From: Rhodoferax sp. OV413
Lineage (GTDB): Bacteria; Pseudomonadota; Gammaproteobacteria; Burkholderiales; Burkholderiaceae_C
Length of the DNA: 64,000 bases
Assembly (NCBI RefSeq): GCF_900104385.1
Contig: NZ_FNJA01000007.1
Location: 248,001 to 312,000, forward strand
Reading direction: 5' to 3'
Made by a program: the position numbers and the translations under genes. Position 1 is the first letter of the stretch, and the number at the start of each line of letters is the position of its first letter. This document shows positions 1 to 8,893 of the stretch, one piece after another. The notes under the pieces were generated by a model, which was not told the origin of the DNA, did no database searches, and saw only the letters and a list, made by a program, of their open reading frames with translations.

Positions 1-1081
1 TGGTCAACGGCGGACGACCAAAGAATGCGGCCACCGCCTGCTGCACCTGCGGCATGCGGGTCGAGCCGCCGACCATCACCGTGCCCTGCACTTCGTCGAC
101 GCCCAACTTGGCATCACGCAGTGCCTTGCGCACGGCGGCCATGGTGCGGGCCGTCAACGGGGCCGTGGCGGCTTCGAAGTCGGATTTCTTTACGTCAAAT
201 CGCAGGTTCCCGCTGGATAGATCTGCGCTGATAGCTACAACATCTGTAGCAGACAAGGCTTCCTTGCAAGCCCGGGCTGCGGTTTGCAGCGCCACTTTGT
301 CGGACGCAGTGGCGGCCTGCTGGCCGGTCTGCGCAAGCACCCAGTCGGCCAAGGCGCGGTCATAGTCGTCGCCGCCCAGGGCCGCGTCACCACCGGTAGC
401 GATGACCTCGAACACGCCCTGGCTCAGGCGCAATATCGAAATATCGAAGGTGCCACCGCCCAGGTCGTAGACCGCGTAAATGCCTTCGCTGGCGTTGTCC
501 AGGCCGTAGGCGATGGCGGCCGCTGTCGGTTCGTTGATCAGGCGCAGCACGTTCAGGCCGGCGAGATGCGCCGCGTCCTTGGTGGCCTGGCGCTGGGCTT
601 CGTCGAAGTAGGCGGGCACGGTGATCACCGCACCGTACACATCGTCGTTGAAGCTGTCTTCGGCCCGGAAGCGCAAGGTCGCCAAAATCTCGGCGCTCAC
701 TTCGACAGGCGATTTATCGCCGTGCACGGTCTGCAGGCCGACCATGCCGGGTTTGTCGATGAACACGTAGGGCAGTTTTTCGCGCTGGGCGATGTCGGCC
801 AGGCCGCGGCCCATGAAGCGCTTGACCGAGGCGATGGTGTTCTCGGGATCGCTGGCCTGGGCGGCCAGGGCATCAAAGCCGATCTGGCGCTTGTCGCCCG
901 CCAGGTAACGCACCACGCTGGGCAGGATCACGCGCCCCTGCTCATCGGGCAGGCACACGGCCTCGCCGCTGCGCACGGTGGCGACCAGCGAATGGGTGGT
1001 GCCCAGGTCGATGCCCACGGCATGGCGCCGCTGGTGCGGGTCGGGCGACTGGCCGGGTTCGGAAATTTGAAGAAGCGCCAT
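1..1081 (-). CDS. hscA: Fe-S assembly chaperone HscA, N-terminal part
   Basis: Hsp70-family chaperone that acts with HscB to release Fe-S clusters from the scaffold IscU. Only the first 360 residues are in the window; the substrate-binding domain lies beyond position 1. Visible are the Hsp70 phosphate-1 motif GIDLGTTHS (about residues 23-31), the [10 protein letters not shown] phosphate-2 motif and the MVGGSTRMP adenosine-contact motif near the truncated end. The start ATG is 32 bases downstream of the hscB stop, fitting hscBA co-transcription. A stretch at about 198-262 encodes a variable loop with unusually AT-rich codons (see findings). Family assignment is secure. Confidence 0.96.
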   Translation of the reverse strand, partial: MALLQISEPGQSPDPHQRRHAVGIDLGTTHSLVATVRSGEAVCLPDEQGRVILPSVVRYLAGDKRQIGFDALAAQASDPENTIASVKRFMGRGLADIAQREKLPYVFIDKPGMVGLQTVHGDKSPVEVSAEILATLRFRAEDSFNDDVYGAVITVPAYFDEAQRQATKDAAHLAGLNVLRLINEPTAAAIAYGLDNASEGIYAVYDLGGGTFDISILRLSQGVFEVIATGGDAALGGDDYDRALADWVLAQTGQQAATASDKVALQTAARACKEALSATDVVAISADLSSGNLRFDVKKSDFEAATAPLTARTMAAVRKALRDAKLGVDEVQGTVMVGGSTRMPQVQQAVAAFFGRPPLT

Positions 1082-1113
1082 CGGGGGTTTTCAGTAGTTC
1101 TAGGGGCTAATTG

Positions 1114-1641
1114 TCACAGCAGGGCGGTACCCATTGCGTCGAGGCGGTCGTCCACGTCGCGGGCAAAGCGCTCGATGAACATCAGGGCGCGCACTTGCTG
1201 CGCCGCCTGCGCGTAGTCGCGGTCCACGTCCAGCAGGCGCGCGCATTCGGCCAGGCTGTCACGCCGGGCCTGCAGCACTTCGGTATTCAGCGCCTCCAGG
1301 GCCGCCGAGCTGTCGGCATCGTCCAGGGCCTCGCGCCACTCCATTTGCTGCATCAGAAAGGCTTTGGGCATGGCCGTGTTGTTCTCGGCCTGGATGCCGG
1401 CGCCATGCAGCTCGCACAGGTAGGCAGCGCGCTTCAGCGGATCTTTCAACCTGGCCCAGGCTTCGTTGATGCGCACCGACCACTGCATGGCCACGCGCTG
1501 CGCGGCGCCGGCCTGGGCCGCAAACCGGTCCGGATGCGCCTCGCGCTGCAGCGCCTGCCAGCGCGCCTGCATGGCCGCATGGTCCTGCGCAAACTGCACG
1601 GGGATCTCAAACAGCTCGAAGTCGTTGGATTGGAGGTTCAT
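1114..1641 (-). CDS. hscB: Fe-S assembly co-chaperone HscB
   Basis: J-domain co-chaperone that stimulates the HscA ATPase and delivers IscU to it. The 175-residue protein has the J-domain HPD triad at residues 36-38 and a C-terminal helical region for IscU binding, a usual length for the family. An upstream in-frame extension to 1734 exists, but the start at 1641 (MNLQSNDFELF) matches the family N-terminus and leaves the terminator-like hairpin at 1652-1684 in the leader. It lies between iscA and hscA on the same strand. Confidence 0.95.
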   Translation of the reverse strand: MNLQSNDFELFEIPVQFAQDHAAMQARWQALQREAHPDRFAAQAGAAQRVAMQWSVRINEAWARLKDPLKRAAYLCELHGAGIQAENNTAMPKAFLMQQMEWREALDDADSSAALEALNTEVLQARRDSLAECARLLDVDRDYAQAAQQVRALMFIERFARDVDDRLDAMGTALL

Positions 1642-1651
1642 AGGTGCCAAG

Positions 1652-1684
1652 AAAAAACCGCCAGCACACAGGGCGCGGGCGGTT
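1652..1684 (-). terminator. Intrinsic terminator-like hairpin between iscA and hscB
   Basis: On the minus strand the 7-bp stem AACCGCC/GGCGGTT, with a loop of about 15 bases, runs straight into a run of T residues. It lies in the 62-bp gap between the iscA stop and the hscB start, so it could end part of the iscRSUA transcripts and lower hscBA expression. The stem is short; function is inferred. Confidence 0.55.
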
Positions 1685-1703
1685 GGTGTTCGGAGTGCTG
1701 CCG

Positions 1704-2027
1704 TTAGATCCGGAAGCTTTCTCCGCAGCCACATTTGTCCCGCTCGTTCGGGTTCTCGAACTTGAAGCCTTCGTTCAGGCCTTCACGCACAAAGTCGAGC
1801 TGGGTGCCGTCGATATAGGCCAGGCTCTTGGGATCGACCAGCACCTTGACGCCATGGCCTTCAAAGACGATGTCTTCCGGCGCCAGCTCGTCCACATATT
1901 CAAGCTTGTAGGCCAGACCCGAACAGCCGGTGGTCTTGACACCCAGACGCACGCCCACACCCTTGCCACGTTTGGCCAGGTAGCGGGTCACGTGCCGGGC
2001 GGCGGCCTCTGTCAACGTCACAGCCAT
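1704..2027 (-). CDS. iscA: Iron-sulfur assembly protein IscA
   Basis: A-type Fe-S carrier of 107 residues. The three invariant cysteines are present at C35 (TTGCSG) and at C99 and C101 (CGCGESF), matching the Escherichia coli protein. The ATG at 2027 is chosen over a longer in-frame reading to 2147 because [13 protein letters not shown] is the family start. Only one base separates it from the iscU stop, so the two are probably translationally coupled. Confidence 0.96.
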   Translation of the reverse strand: MAVTLTEAAARHVTRYLAKRGKGVGVRLGVKTTGCSGLAYKLEYVDELAPEDIVFEGHGVKVLVDPKSLAYIDGTQLDFVREGLNEGFKFENPNERDKCGCGESFRI

Positions 2028-2028
2028 G

Positions 2029-2427
2029 TTAGTGGACCTGGGCGGCTCCGTGTTTTTGCTTGTAGTCAAGCACTGCGGCCTTGATGGCGTCTTCGGCCAG
2101 GATGGAGCAGTGGATCTTGACCGGCGGCAGCGCCAGTTCTTCGGCAATCTGGCTGTTCTTCAGCGCCGCCGCTTCGTCCAGGGTCTTGCCCTTGACCCAT
2201 TCGGTCACCAGCGAGCTGGAGGCAATCGCCGAGCCGCAGCCGTAGGTCTTAAAGCGCGCGTCTTCGATCACGCCGGTAACCGGGTTGACCTTGATCTGCA
2301 GCTTCATCACGTCGCCGCAAGCCGGTGCGCCGACCATGCCGGTGCCCACGCTGTCGTCGCCTTTTTCAAATGAACCCACGTTGCGCGGGTTCTCGTAGTG
2401 GTCTACCACTTTTTCGGAATAAGCCAT
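2029..2427 (-). CDS. iscU: Fe-S cluster scaffold IscU
   Basis: Scaffold on which IscS-derived sulfur and iron form [2Fe-2S] clusters before transfer. At 132 residues it has the usual IscU length. Ligand cysteines are at C37 (APACGD), C63 (YGCGSA) and C106 (IHCSIL), and the LPPVK motif recognised by HscA lies just before C106. It is 23 bases downstream of iscS in the same operon. Confidence 0.98.
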   Translation of the reverse strand: MAYSEKVVDHYENPRNVGSFEKGDDSVGTGMVGAPACGDVMKLQIKVNPVTGVIEDARFKTYGCGSAIASSSLVTEWVKGKTLDEAAALKNSQIAEELALPPVKIHCSILAEDAIKAAVLDYKQKHGAAQVH

Positions 2428-2450
2428 GGTGTTTACCTCTTCAATTCAAA

Positions 2451-3671
2451 TCAGTGCGCCGACCATTGGATGGTGCTGATGTCGATGCCATCTTGGTACA
2501 TTTCCCACAAAGGGCTCAGGTCGCGCAGCTTGGCCACGTTGACCTTGATGGTATCGACCGCGTAGTCAATGTCGGCTTCGGTGGTCCAGCGACCAATCGT
2601 CATGCGCAGGCTGCTGTGGGCCAGCTCGTCGCTGCGGCCCAGGGCGCGCAGCACATAGCTGGGCTCCAGGCTGGCCGAGGTGCAAGCCGAACCACTGGAA
2701 ACGGCCAGGCCCTTGATGCCCATGATCAGCGACTCGCCTTCGACGTAGTTGAAGCTCATGTTCAGGTTGTGCGGCACGCGTTGGGTTTCGTGGCCGTTGA
2801 TGAAAACCTGTTCCACGTCTTTCAGGCCGGCCAGCATGCGGTCGTGCAAAGCCTGGATACGGACGTTTTCGACGGCCATTTCTTCCTTGGCGATACGGTA
2901 GGCCTCGCCCATGCCGACGATCTGGTGCGTGGGCAAGGTGCCGGAACGCATACCGCGCTCGTGGCCACCGCCGTGCATTTGCGCTTCCAGGCGGATGCGT
3001 GGCTTGCGGCGCACGAACAGCGCACCTATGCCTTTGGGGCCGTAGGTTTTGTGCGAAGTCAGGCTCATCAGATCCACCGGCATGGTGGAAATATCAAACG
3101 CGACGCGGCCGGTGGCTTGCGCTGCGTCCGAATGGAAGATCACGCCTTTTTCACGGCAGATCGCACCGATGGCGGCAATGTCCTGGATCACGCCGATTTC
3201 GTTGTTCACGTACATCACGCTGGCCAGAATCGTGTCGGGGCGGATGGCCGCCTTGAAGACTTCCAGATCGACCAGGCCGTCGGCCTGTACGTCCAGATAA
3301 GTCACTTCAAAACCTTGGCGCTCGAGTTCACGGCAGGTGTCGAGCACGGCTTTGTGCTCGGTCTTGACCGTGATGATGTGCTTGCCCTTGGTCTTGTAGA
3401 AATGCGCGGCGCCTTTGAGCGCCAGGTTGTTGGACTCGGTAGCACCCGAAGTCCAGACGATTTCACGCGGGTCGGCACCTATCAGTGCTGCAACCTGCTC
3501 GCGGGCTTTTTCAACTGCGGCTTCCGCCTCCCAGCCCCATGCATGGCTGCGGGACGCAGGGTTGCCGAAGTGCTCGCGCAACCAGGGAATCATCGCATCC
3601 ACCACCCGCTCGTCGCAGGGGTTGGTGGCGCTGTAGTCCATGTAAATGGGGAAATGGGGGGTGGTGTCCAT
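2451..3671 (-). CDS. iscS: Cysteine desulfurase IscS
   Basis: PLP enzyme that converts cysteine to alanine and passes persulfide sulfur to IscU, and in many bacteria to tRNA thiolation. The 406 residues include the PLP-lysine segment [12 protein letters not shown] and the mobile catalytic-cysteine loop [13 protein letters not shown]. The N-terminus [18 protein letters not shown] fits the group I desulfurase start. It follows iscR after an 85-bp gap that holds a short direct repeat. Confidence 0.98.
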   Translation of the reverse strand: MDTTPHFPIYMDYSATNPCDERVVDAMIPWLREHFGNPASRSHAWGWEAEAAVEKAREQVAALIGADPREIVWTSGATESNNLALKGAAHFYKTKGKHIITVKTEHKAVLDTCRELERQGFEVTYLDVQADGLVDLEVFKAAIRPDTILASVMYVNNEIGVIQDIAAIGAICREKGVIFHSDAAQATGRVAFDISTMPVDLMSLTSHKTYGPKGIGALFVRRKPRIRLEAQMHGGGHERGMRSGTLPTHQIVGMGEAYRIAKEEMAVENVRIQALHDRMLAGLKDVEQVFINGHETQRVPHNLNMSFNYVEGESLIMGIKGLAVSSGSACTSASLEPSYVLRALGRSDELAHSSLRMTIGRWTTEADIDYAVDTIKVNVAKLRDLSPLWEMYQDGIDISTIQWSAH

Positions 3672-3735
3672 TGGCTAGCTCTCAAAAATCTCGGTGAAGG
3701 CTGGCTTTAAAAAAGCGCTATTAAGAAATTACTAT

Positions 3736-3779
3736 TTGGCAAACACGTTGCAGTCATTACGACTTGGCAAACACGTTGC
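3736..3779. repeat. Short tandem duplication at the 3' end of iscR
   Basis: The 16-bp sequence TTGGCAAACACGTTGC occurs at 3736-3751 and again at 3764-3779, a period of 28 bp. The second copy encodes the last codons of IscR (GNVFAK); the first lies just past the IscR stop. The 28-bp unit is not a multiple of three. Confidence 0.85.
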
Positions 3780-4293
3780 CAAGGGCGAAAACCGAATTCG
3801 GCCCGGTAATGCGCATTGGCTTCACGACCGGCATGCTGGAGATCGCACGCTTGACCATGGGCTTGCTTTCGATCTGCACGCCCTTGGCGAGCTGTTCGTC
3901 GACCAGCTTTTGCAGGCTGACGGAATCCAGAAACTCGACCATGCGGGTGTTCAGCGATGCCCACAGATCATGGGTCATGCAACGGCCGGCTTCGCCCAGG
4001 CAGTTTTCTTTGCCGCCGCACTGGGTGGCATCGATAGGTTCGTCCACCGACACGATGATGTCAGCAACAGTGATCTCGGCTGCCTTGCGGCCCAAGGTGT
4101 AACCGCCGCCAGGGCCACGGGTGGATTCGACCAGATCGTGGCGGCGCAATTTGCCGAACAACTGTTCGAGGTAAGACAGGGAAATCTGCTGGCGCTGGCT
4201 GATAGCGGCCAGCGTGACGGGGCCATTGTTTTGGCGCAAGGCCAGATCAATCATGGCGGTGACCGCAAAACGGCCTTTGGTGGTGAGTCGCAT
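3757..4293 (-). CDS. iscR: Rrf2-family transcriptional regulator IscR
   Basis: [2Fe-2S]-binding regulator that represses the isc operon when clusters are plentiful. The 178-residue protein has an N-terminal winged helix (MRLTTKGRFAVTAMIDLAL) and the cluster-ligand set C92, C98, C105 and H108 (E. coli uses C92, C98, C104, H107). The start at 4293 follows an AAGGAG ribosome-binding site. It leads the iscRSUA-hscBA cluster, and its C-terminal codons take part in a 28-bp tandem duplication. Confidence 0.97.
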   Translation of the reverse strand: MRLTTKGRFAVTAMIDLALRQNNGPVTLAAISQRQQISLSYLEQLFGKLRRHDLVESTRGPGGGYTLGRKAAEITVADIIVSVDEPIDATQCGGKENCLGEAGRCMTHDLWASLNTRMVEFLDSVSLQKLVDEQLAKGVQIESKPMVKRAISSMPVVKPMRITGPNSVFALGNVFAKS

Positions 4294-4443
4294 CGCAAGC
4301 TCCTTCTGGTTGGCTGTACTGGTTGTGAACATCGGGCCGAAACTGCGTTTCAACAGACCCCGGCACCCTTTTCCTCCAGCTTGCAACCGCTTTAATCACG
4401 ATTGCGCGCCCTCAACTGCTGGTTTTTCTTTATTGACACAACG

Positions 4444-4480
4444 ATTATAGCAGAGAAGCCCATCAAATCCGTCGGGTAAC
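4444..4480 (-). promoter_or_regulatory. Candidate iscR promoter with IscR-like site
   Basis: On the minus strand a perfect TATAAT -10 lies at 4444-4449. The hexamer 17 bp upstream (ACGGAT) is a poor -35. Overlapping it, at about 4456-4480, TACCCGAC matches the left half of the E. coli type 1 IscR site (ATASYYGACT), followed by an AT core and a weaker right half. That layout is the one expected for autorepression. Matched by eye only. Confidence 0.5.
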
Positions 4481-4526
4481 GATACCAATCAGTCACATTT
4501 AGAACGGTAGGTTTTTTGATAGCGCG

Positions 4527-6629
4527 TTACAGCACCACGTTGTCGTGGCCCGAGGCGCCGAAAGCCTGGGTTTTCAGCAGCGCCAGCTGGTCGCGGACCC
4601 GGGCGGCCTTCTCGAACTCCAGGTTCCGCGCATGCTCCAGCATGAGCTTTTCCAGGCGTTTGATTTCGCGGGCAATGTCTTTCTCGCCCATGTCCTCCAC
4701 CTTGGCGCGCTGGATCGCGTCCTGTTCCAGTTTCTCGGCCTCACGGCCTGATTTCTCGCTGTACACACCATCGATCAGGTCTTTCACCTGCTTGACGATG
4801 CTGCGCGGCGTGATGCCCTGGGCCAGGTTGTGCGCAATCTGCTTGGTCCGACGTCGCTCGGTTTCGTCGATCGCCTTGCGCATCGAATCGGTGACCTTGT
4901 CGGCATAGAGGATGGCCCGGCCATTTAAGTTCCGCGCAGCCCGGCCAATTGTCTGGATCAGCGAACGCTCGGAGCGTAAAAAGCCTTCCTTGTCGGCGTC
5001 CAGGATCGCCACCAGCGACACCTCGGGCACGTCCAGCCCTTCGCGCAGCAGGTTGATACCCACCAGCACGTCGAACGCGCCCAGGCGCAGATCGCGCAGG
5101 ATTTCCACCCGCTCCACCGTGTCCACATCGCTATGCAGGTAGCGCACCTTGACGCCGTTTTCGGTCAGGTAGTCGGTCAGCTGCTCGGCCATGCGCTTGG
5201 TCAGGGTGGTGATGAAAACCCGCTCGTTCTTCTCGACGCGGATACGGATCTCCTGCAGCACATCGTCGACCTGGTGGGTGGCGGGCCGCACTTCGACCTG
5301 CGGATCGACCAGGCCGGTGGGCCGCACCAGCTGCTCAACCACCTGGCCGGTGTGCTCCTTTTCCCAGTTACCCGGCGTGGCCGTGACGAACACCGCCTGG
5401 CGCATCTTGGTCTCGAATTCTTCAAACTTCAGCGGCCGGTTGTCCAGCGCGCTGGGCAGGCGAAAGCCATATTCCACCAGGGTGGTCTTGCGCGCCCTGT
5501 CGCCGTTGTACATGCCGCCGAACTGGCCGATCAGGATGTGGCTTTCATCCAGGAACATCACCGCATCCTTGGGCAGGTAGTCGGTCAGCGTAGACGGCGG
5601 CTCGCCCGGCAAGGCCGCGCTCAGATGCCGGGTGTAGTTCTCGATGCCCTTGCAGTGGCCGATCTCGGTCAGCATTTCCAAATCAAACCGGGTGCGCTGC
5701 TCGAGCCGCTGGGCCTCCACCAGCTTGCCCATGCCGACCAGCTCCTTCAGCCGGTCCGACAGCTCCATCTTGATGGTCTCCACCGCCGCCAGCACCTTGT
5801 CGCGCGGCGTCACGTAATGGCTGCTGGGATACACAGTGAAGCGCGGAATCTTCTGCCGGATACGACCGGTCAGCGGGTCGAACAGCTGCAGGGTTTCGAC
5901 CTCGTCGTCGAACAGCTCGATGCGGATCGCCAGCTCGGAATGCTCGGCCGGGAACACATCAATCGTGTCGCCGCGCACGCGGAACTTGCCGCGGCTGAAT
6001 TCCACGTCGTTGCGCTGGTACTGCATGCGGATCAGCTGGGCGATCACGTCACGCTGGCCCATCTTGTCGCCGGTGCGCAGCGTCATCACCATCCGGTGGT
6101 AGCTCTCGGGCTCGCCGATACCGTAGATGGCCGACACCGTGGCCACGATCACCACGTCGCGCCGCTCCATCACACTCTTGGTACAGCTCAGGCGCATCTG
6201 CTCGATGTGCTCGTTGATGGCCGAGTCTTTCTCGATGAACAGGTCGCGCTGCGGCACATAGGCCTCGGGCTGGTAGTAGTCGTAGTAGCTGACGAAGTAC
6301 TCGACCGCGTTGTTCGGGAAGAACTCGCGGAACTCGCTGTACAACTGGGCGGCGAGGGTCTTGTTCGGCGCGAACACGATGGCCGGCCGGCCCAGGCGGG
6401 CGATCACATTGGCCATGGTGTAGGTCTTGCCCGAACCGGTCACGCCCAGCAGGGTCTGGAACACCTCGCCATCGTTTACGCCCTCGACCAGTTGGCGGAT
6501 CGCCTCGGGCTGGTCGCCGGCCGGCGGGTACGGCATGAACAGCTCGAACGGAGAATCGGGGAAGTGGATGAATTCGCCGGCCGGCTGCTCGGGAGAGGTG
6601 GACGGATACAGGGACACGGTTTCAGTCAT
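4527..6629 (-). CDS. uvrB: Excinuclease ABC subunit UvrB
   Basis: Damage-verification helicase of nucleotide excision repair; it takes DNA from UvrA and recruits UvrC. The 700-residue protein has the Walker A motif GVTGSGKT at residues 62-69, the [12 protein letters not shown] beta-hairpin region, the DESH helicase motif II ([12 protein letters not shown]), and a C-terminal UVR domain ([22 protein letters not shown] in part). It is preceded by a LexA-like box at 6676-6691, consistent with SOS induction. The start [10 protein letters not shown] leaves a non-conserved N-terminal tail of about 20 residues. Confidence 0.98.
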   Translation of the reverse strand: MTETVSLYPSTSPEQPAGEFIHFPDSPFELFMPYPPAGDQPEAIRQLVEGVNDGEVFQTLLGVTGSGKTYTMANVIARLGRPAIVFAPNKTLAAQLYSEFREFFPNNAVEYFVSYYDYYQPEAYVPQRDLFIEKDSAINEHIEQMRLSCTKSVMERRDVVIVATVSAIYGIGEPESYHRMVMTLRTGDKMGQRDVIAQLIRMQYQRNDVEFSRGKFRVRGDTIDVFPAEHSELAIRIELFDDEVETLQLFDPLTGRIRQKIPRFTVYPSSHYVTPRDKVLAAVETIKMELSDRLKELVGMGKLVEAQRLEQRTRFDLEMLTEIGHCKGIENYTRHLSAALPGEPPSTLTDYLPKDAVMFLDESHILIGQFGGMYNGDRARKTTLVEYGFRLPSALDNRPLKFEEFETKMRQAVFVTATPGNWEKEHTGQVVEQLVRPTGLVDPQVEVRPATHQVDDVLQEIRIRVEKNERVFITTLTKRMAEQLTDYLTENGVKVRYLHSDVDTVERVEILRDLRLGAFDVLVGINLLREGLDVPEVSLVAILDADKEGFLRSERSLIQTIGRAARNLNGRAILYADKVTDSMRKAIDETERRRTKQIAHNLAQGITPRSIVKQVKDLIDGVYSEKSGREAEKLEQDAIQRAKVEDMGEKDIAREIKRLEKLMLEHARNLEFEKAARVRDQLALLKTQAFGASGHDNVVL

Positions 6630-6675
6630 GGGGCGCAGACTCCAAATCGACGGGATAGCGGCAGAAAACCCGATA

Positions 6676-6691
6676 CTGTATAGGAATACAG
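6676..6691. promoter_or_regulatory. LexA (SOS) box upstream of uvrB
   Basis: CTGTATAGGAATACAG matches the proteobacterial SOS consensus CTG-N10-CAG, with the flanking TGTAT/ATACA arms intact. It begins 46 bp upstream of the uvrB ATG and ends three bases before the stop codon of the next gene, so it fills the intergenic gap. uvrB is a classical SOS gene. Confidence 0.75.
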
Positions 6692-6693
6692 GT

Positions 6694-7437
6694 TTACTTG
6701 TGCGACAGCAGGGTCAAACCAATCAGACGCGACACCACCGCCGCCAGGTAAATCACCCCGGTGAACATCTCCAGGCTGGCCAGCGCGCGCGCATGCGGGG
6801 TGATGGGGATCACATCGCCAATGCCGGTGCTAGACAGCAGCGCAAAGCTCAGGAACATCAGCTCGGTCCAGCTGCGCGGGTCGCTGGCGTTCACCGCGGC
6901 CGCAAAGCAGCCGGGCTGCAGGGCCTGGGTCAGCACAAACAGATAGGTAAACGCCCAGGCCAGCAAGGTGAAGGTGGCACCGGCGGCAAACAGTTCGTCG
7001 GTGGTCGCGCGGTGGTCCTCCAGCATGTAGGCGATCAGGCAAAAGGCGGCGTAAAAATAGAACACCGCCTCCAACGCCGCCGACCAGGGCAGCAGCTCTG
7101 GCATGCCGAACAAGGCCTGCAGCGCCAGCAGCACGATCGCCGGCAAGCCGATACAGATGCTGACCCAGAGCAGGCCCGGCGTGCGCCGCACCATGCGGGT
7201 GGTGATGCCCAGCACCACAATGCCAAAGGCACCAAAACCGATACGCCCGGCCTCGGTGTTTTCAATAAATGGATAGAGCACCATGCCCAGCAGCTGCACC
7301 ATGAGCAGGATCGCGGACGGGTGGCGGCGGGTGGTGATGTAGAGACGCAAATAACGCATGGCGCGATTGTCCGGCAAGCCAGCCACCACATAGCTGGGCC
7401 GCCCCCAAAATACATGCCGAATCGGCAGTTCACGCAT
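6694..7437 (-). CDS. Ion-channel-family (two-TM K+ channel-like) membrane protein
   Basis: 247-residue integral membrane protein with about six hydrophobic segments. Near the C-terminus a pore-helix/filter pattern, [15 protein letters not shown], is followed by a final transmembrane helix, as in the Ion_trans_2 potassium-channel fold. The filter reads S-T-G-I-G-D where canonical channels have T-V-G-Y-G-D. No soluble regulatory domain follows. The start at 7437 (MRELPIRHV) is preferred because the in-frame extension upstream is not conserved-looking. It lies upstream of uvrB on the same strand; any functional link is unknown. Confidence 0.75.
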   Translation of the reverse strand: MRELPIRHVFWGRPSYVVAGLPDNRAMRYLRLYITTRRHPSAILLMVQLLGMVLYPFIENTEAGRIGFGAFGIVVLGITTRMVRRTPGLLWVSICIGLPAIVLLALQALFGMPELLPWSAALEAVFYFYAAFCLIAYMLEDHRATTDELFAAGATFTLLAWAFTYLFVLTQALQPGCFAAAVNASDPRSWTELMFLSFALLSSTGIGDVIPITPHARALASLEMFTGVIYLAAVVSRLIGLTLLSHK

Positions 7438-7440
7438 ATT

Positions 7441-7483
7441 CTGCTTGCGCAAGCAGCTATCAAAAAAATAGTATTTCGCCTGC
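7441..7483. repeat. Partial copy of the dispersed intergenic repeat
   Basis: The perfect 16-bp palindrome CTGCTTGCGCAAGCAG (7441-7456) is followed by CTATCAAAAAAATAG. Read on the minus strand this gives the GATAGCTGCT-GCGC pattern of the repeat family found at many gene borders in this window. It lies directly upstream of the ion-channel gene. Confidence 0.5.
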
Positions 7484-7610
7484 ACCCAACATGGTTTCAT
7501 GCATTTCCAGCAGCCGGGCTGCCTGCTGCGGCGGCTAAAATTCCAGGTTGCCCGGGTGCGCTTTGCTGCGCCGGGCGCCCTCTTCCAGACCAACTCCATA
7601 GGACTTTTCC

Positions 7611-8807
7611 ATGTCATTGTTCACCGCCGTCGAAATGGCACCGCGCGACCCGATCCTGGGCCTGAACGAGCAATTCAACGCCGACACCAACCCCAATAAA
7701 GTGAACCTGGGCGTGGGCGTGTACTTCGACGACAACGGAAAGCTGCCCCTGCTGGCCTGCGTGCAAGCCGTGGAAAAGCAAATGACCGACGCCCCCAAGC
7801 CCCGCGGCTACCTGCCGATCGACGGCGTGGCGGCCTATGACTCGGCCGTCAAAGGCCTGGTCTTCGGTGCCGATTCCGAACCCGTCACATCCGGCCGCGC
7901 GGTCACCGTGCAAGGCATTGGCGGCACCGGCGGCCTGAAGATTGGCGCCGACTTCCTGAAGAAGCTGAACCCCAGCGCCAAGGTGCTGATCAGCGACCCC
8001 AGCTGGGAAAACCACCGCGCGCTGTTCCAGAACGCCGGCTTCGAAGTCGACAGCTATGCCTACTACGACGCGGCCAAGCGCGGCGTCAACTTCGAAGGCA
8101 TGCTGGCCTCGCTGAACGCCGCCGCTGCCGGCACCATCGTGGTGCTGCACGCCTGCTGCCATAACCCCACCGGCTACGACATCACCGCCGCCGAATGGGA
8201 CCAAGTGGTCGCCGTGGTCAAGGCCCGCAACCTGACCCCCTTCCTCGATATGGCCTACCAAGGCTTCGGCTACGGCATTAAAGAAGACGGCGCCGTGATC
8301 GGCAAGTTCGTCGCCGCCGGCCTGAGCTTTTTGGTGTCTACCTCGTTCAGCAAGAGCTTCAGCCTGTACGGCGAACGCGTGGGCGCACTGAGCGTGCTGT
8401 GCACCGACAAGGAAGAAGCCGGCCGCGTGCTGAGCCAGCTGAAGATCTGCATCCGCACCAACTACAGCAACCCGCAAATCCACGGCGCCACCGTCGTGGC
8501 CACGGTGCTGAACACCCCCGAGCTGCGTGCCCAGTGGGAAAGCGAACTGGCCGAAATGCGCGTGCGCATCAAGGCCATGCGCCAAAAGCTGGTCGACGGC
8601 CTGAAGGCTGCTGGCGTCCAGCAAGACATGTCCTTCATCACCAGCCAGATCGGCATGTTCAGCTACTCCGGCCTGAGCAAGGACCAGATGGTGCGCCTGC
8701 GCAACGAGTTCGGCGTCTACGGCACCGACACCGGCCGCATGTGCGTGGCCGCGCTGAACAGCAAGAACATCGACTACGTCTGCGCGTCCATCGCCAAGGT
8801 GGTTTAA
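7611..8807 (+). CDS. Aromatic amino acid / aspartate aminotransferase
   Basis: Class I PLP aminotransferase of the AspC/TyrB family, 398 residues, normally a cytosolic dimer exchanging amino groups between aspartate or aromatic amino acids and 2-oxoglutarate. Diagnostic segments are VNLGVGVYFDDNGKLPLL, HACCHNPTGYD, FLDMAYQGFGYG and the PLP-lysine stretch STSFSKSFSLYGERVG near residue 248. It is transcribed away from uvrB, a neighbourhood that recurs in Burkholderiales. Sequence alone does not separate aspartate from tyrosine preference. Two hairpins follow the stop. Confidence 0.93.
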   Translation: MSLFTAVEMAPRDPILGLNEQFNADTNPNKVNLGVGVYFDDNGKLPLLACVQAVEKQMTDAPKPRGYLPIDGVAAYDSAVKGLVFGADSEPVTSGRAVTVQGIGGTGGLKIGADFLKKLNPSAKVLISDPSWENHRALFQNAGFEVDSYAYYDAAKRGVNFEGMLASLNAAAAGTIVVLHACCHNPTGYDITAAEWDQVVAVVKARNLTPFLDMAYQGFGYGIKEDGAVIGKFVAAGLSFLVSTSFSKSFSLYGERVGALSVLCTDKEEAGRVLSQLKICIRTNYSNPQIHGATVVATVLNTPELRAQWESELAEMRVRIKAMRQKLVDGLKAAGVQQDMSFITSQIGMFSYSGLSKDQMVRLRNEFGVYGTDTGRMCVAALNSKNIDYVCASIAKVV

Positions 8808-8816
8808 ACACCCCAT

Positions 8817-8838
8817 CCCCGGCGTGAGGCCGGGGTTT
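8817..8838 (+). terminator. Terminator-like hairpin behind the aminotransferase gene
   Basis: The 7-bp GC stem CCCCGGC/GCCGGGG with a GTGAG loop is followed by only three T residues, 10 bases after the stop codon. The stem is strong but the U tract is weak. Confidence 0.6.
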
Positions 8839-8852
8839 GCTATTCAATCAAT

Positions 8853-8893
8853 AGCTGCTAGCGCATACAACATATGCGCTAGCAGCTTTTTTT
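8853..8893. terminator. Bidirectional terminator formed by a dispersed-repeat copy
   Basis: A perfect 15-bp stem (AGCTGCTAGCGCATA and its complement, 8853-8867 and 8873-8887) has a CAACA loop and runs into seven T residues. It lies between the convergent aminotransferase and PEP-CTERM genes and overlaps the latter's stop codon. It is the most symmetrical member of the repeat family in this window. Confidence 0.8.

Noticed and set aside
2325-3710. 461-codon plus-strand frame opposite iscS and iscU
   Set aside because: Antisense shadow; the minus strand encodes intact IscS with all catalytic motifs.
5133-6683. Long plus-strand open frame of 516 codons opposite uvrB
   Set aside because: It is antisense to a fully conserved uvrB, is rich in His/Gln/Leu as GC-rich shadows are, and shows no family motif.
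7614-8816. 400-codon minus-strand frame opposite the aminotransferase gene
   Set aside because: Shadow of a conserved gene; composition typical of antisense GC-rich frames.
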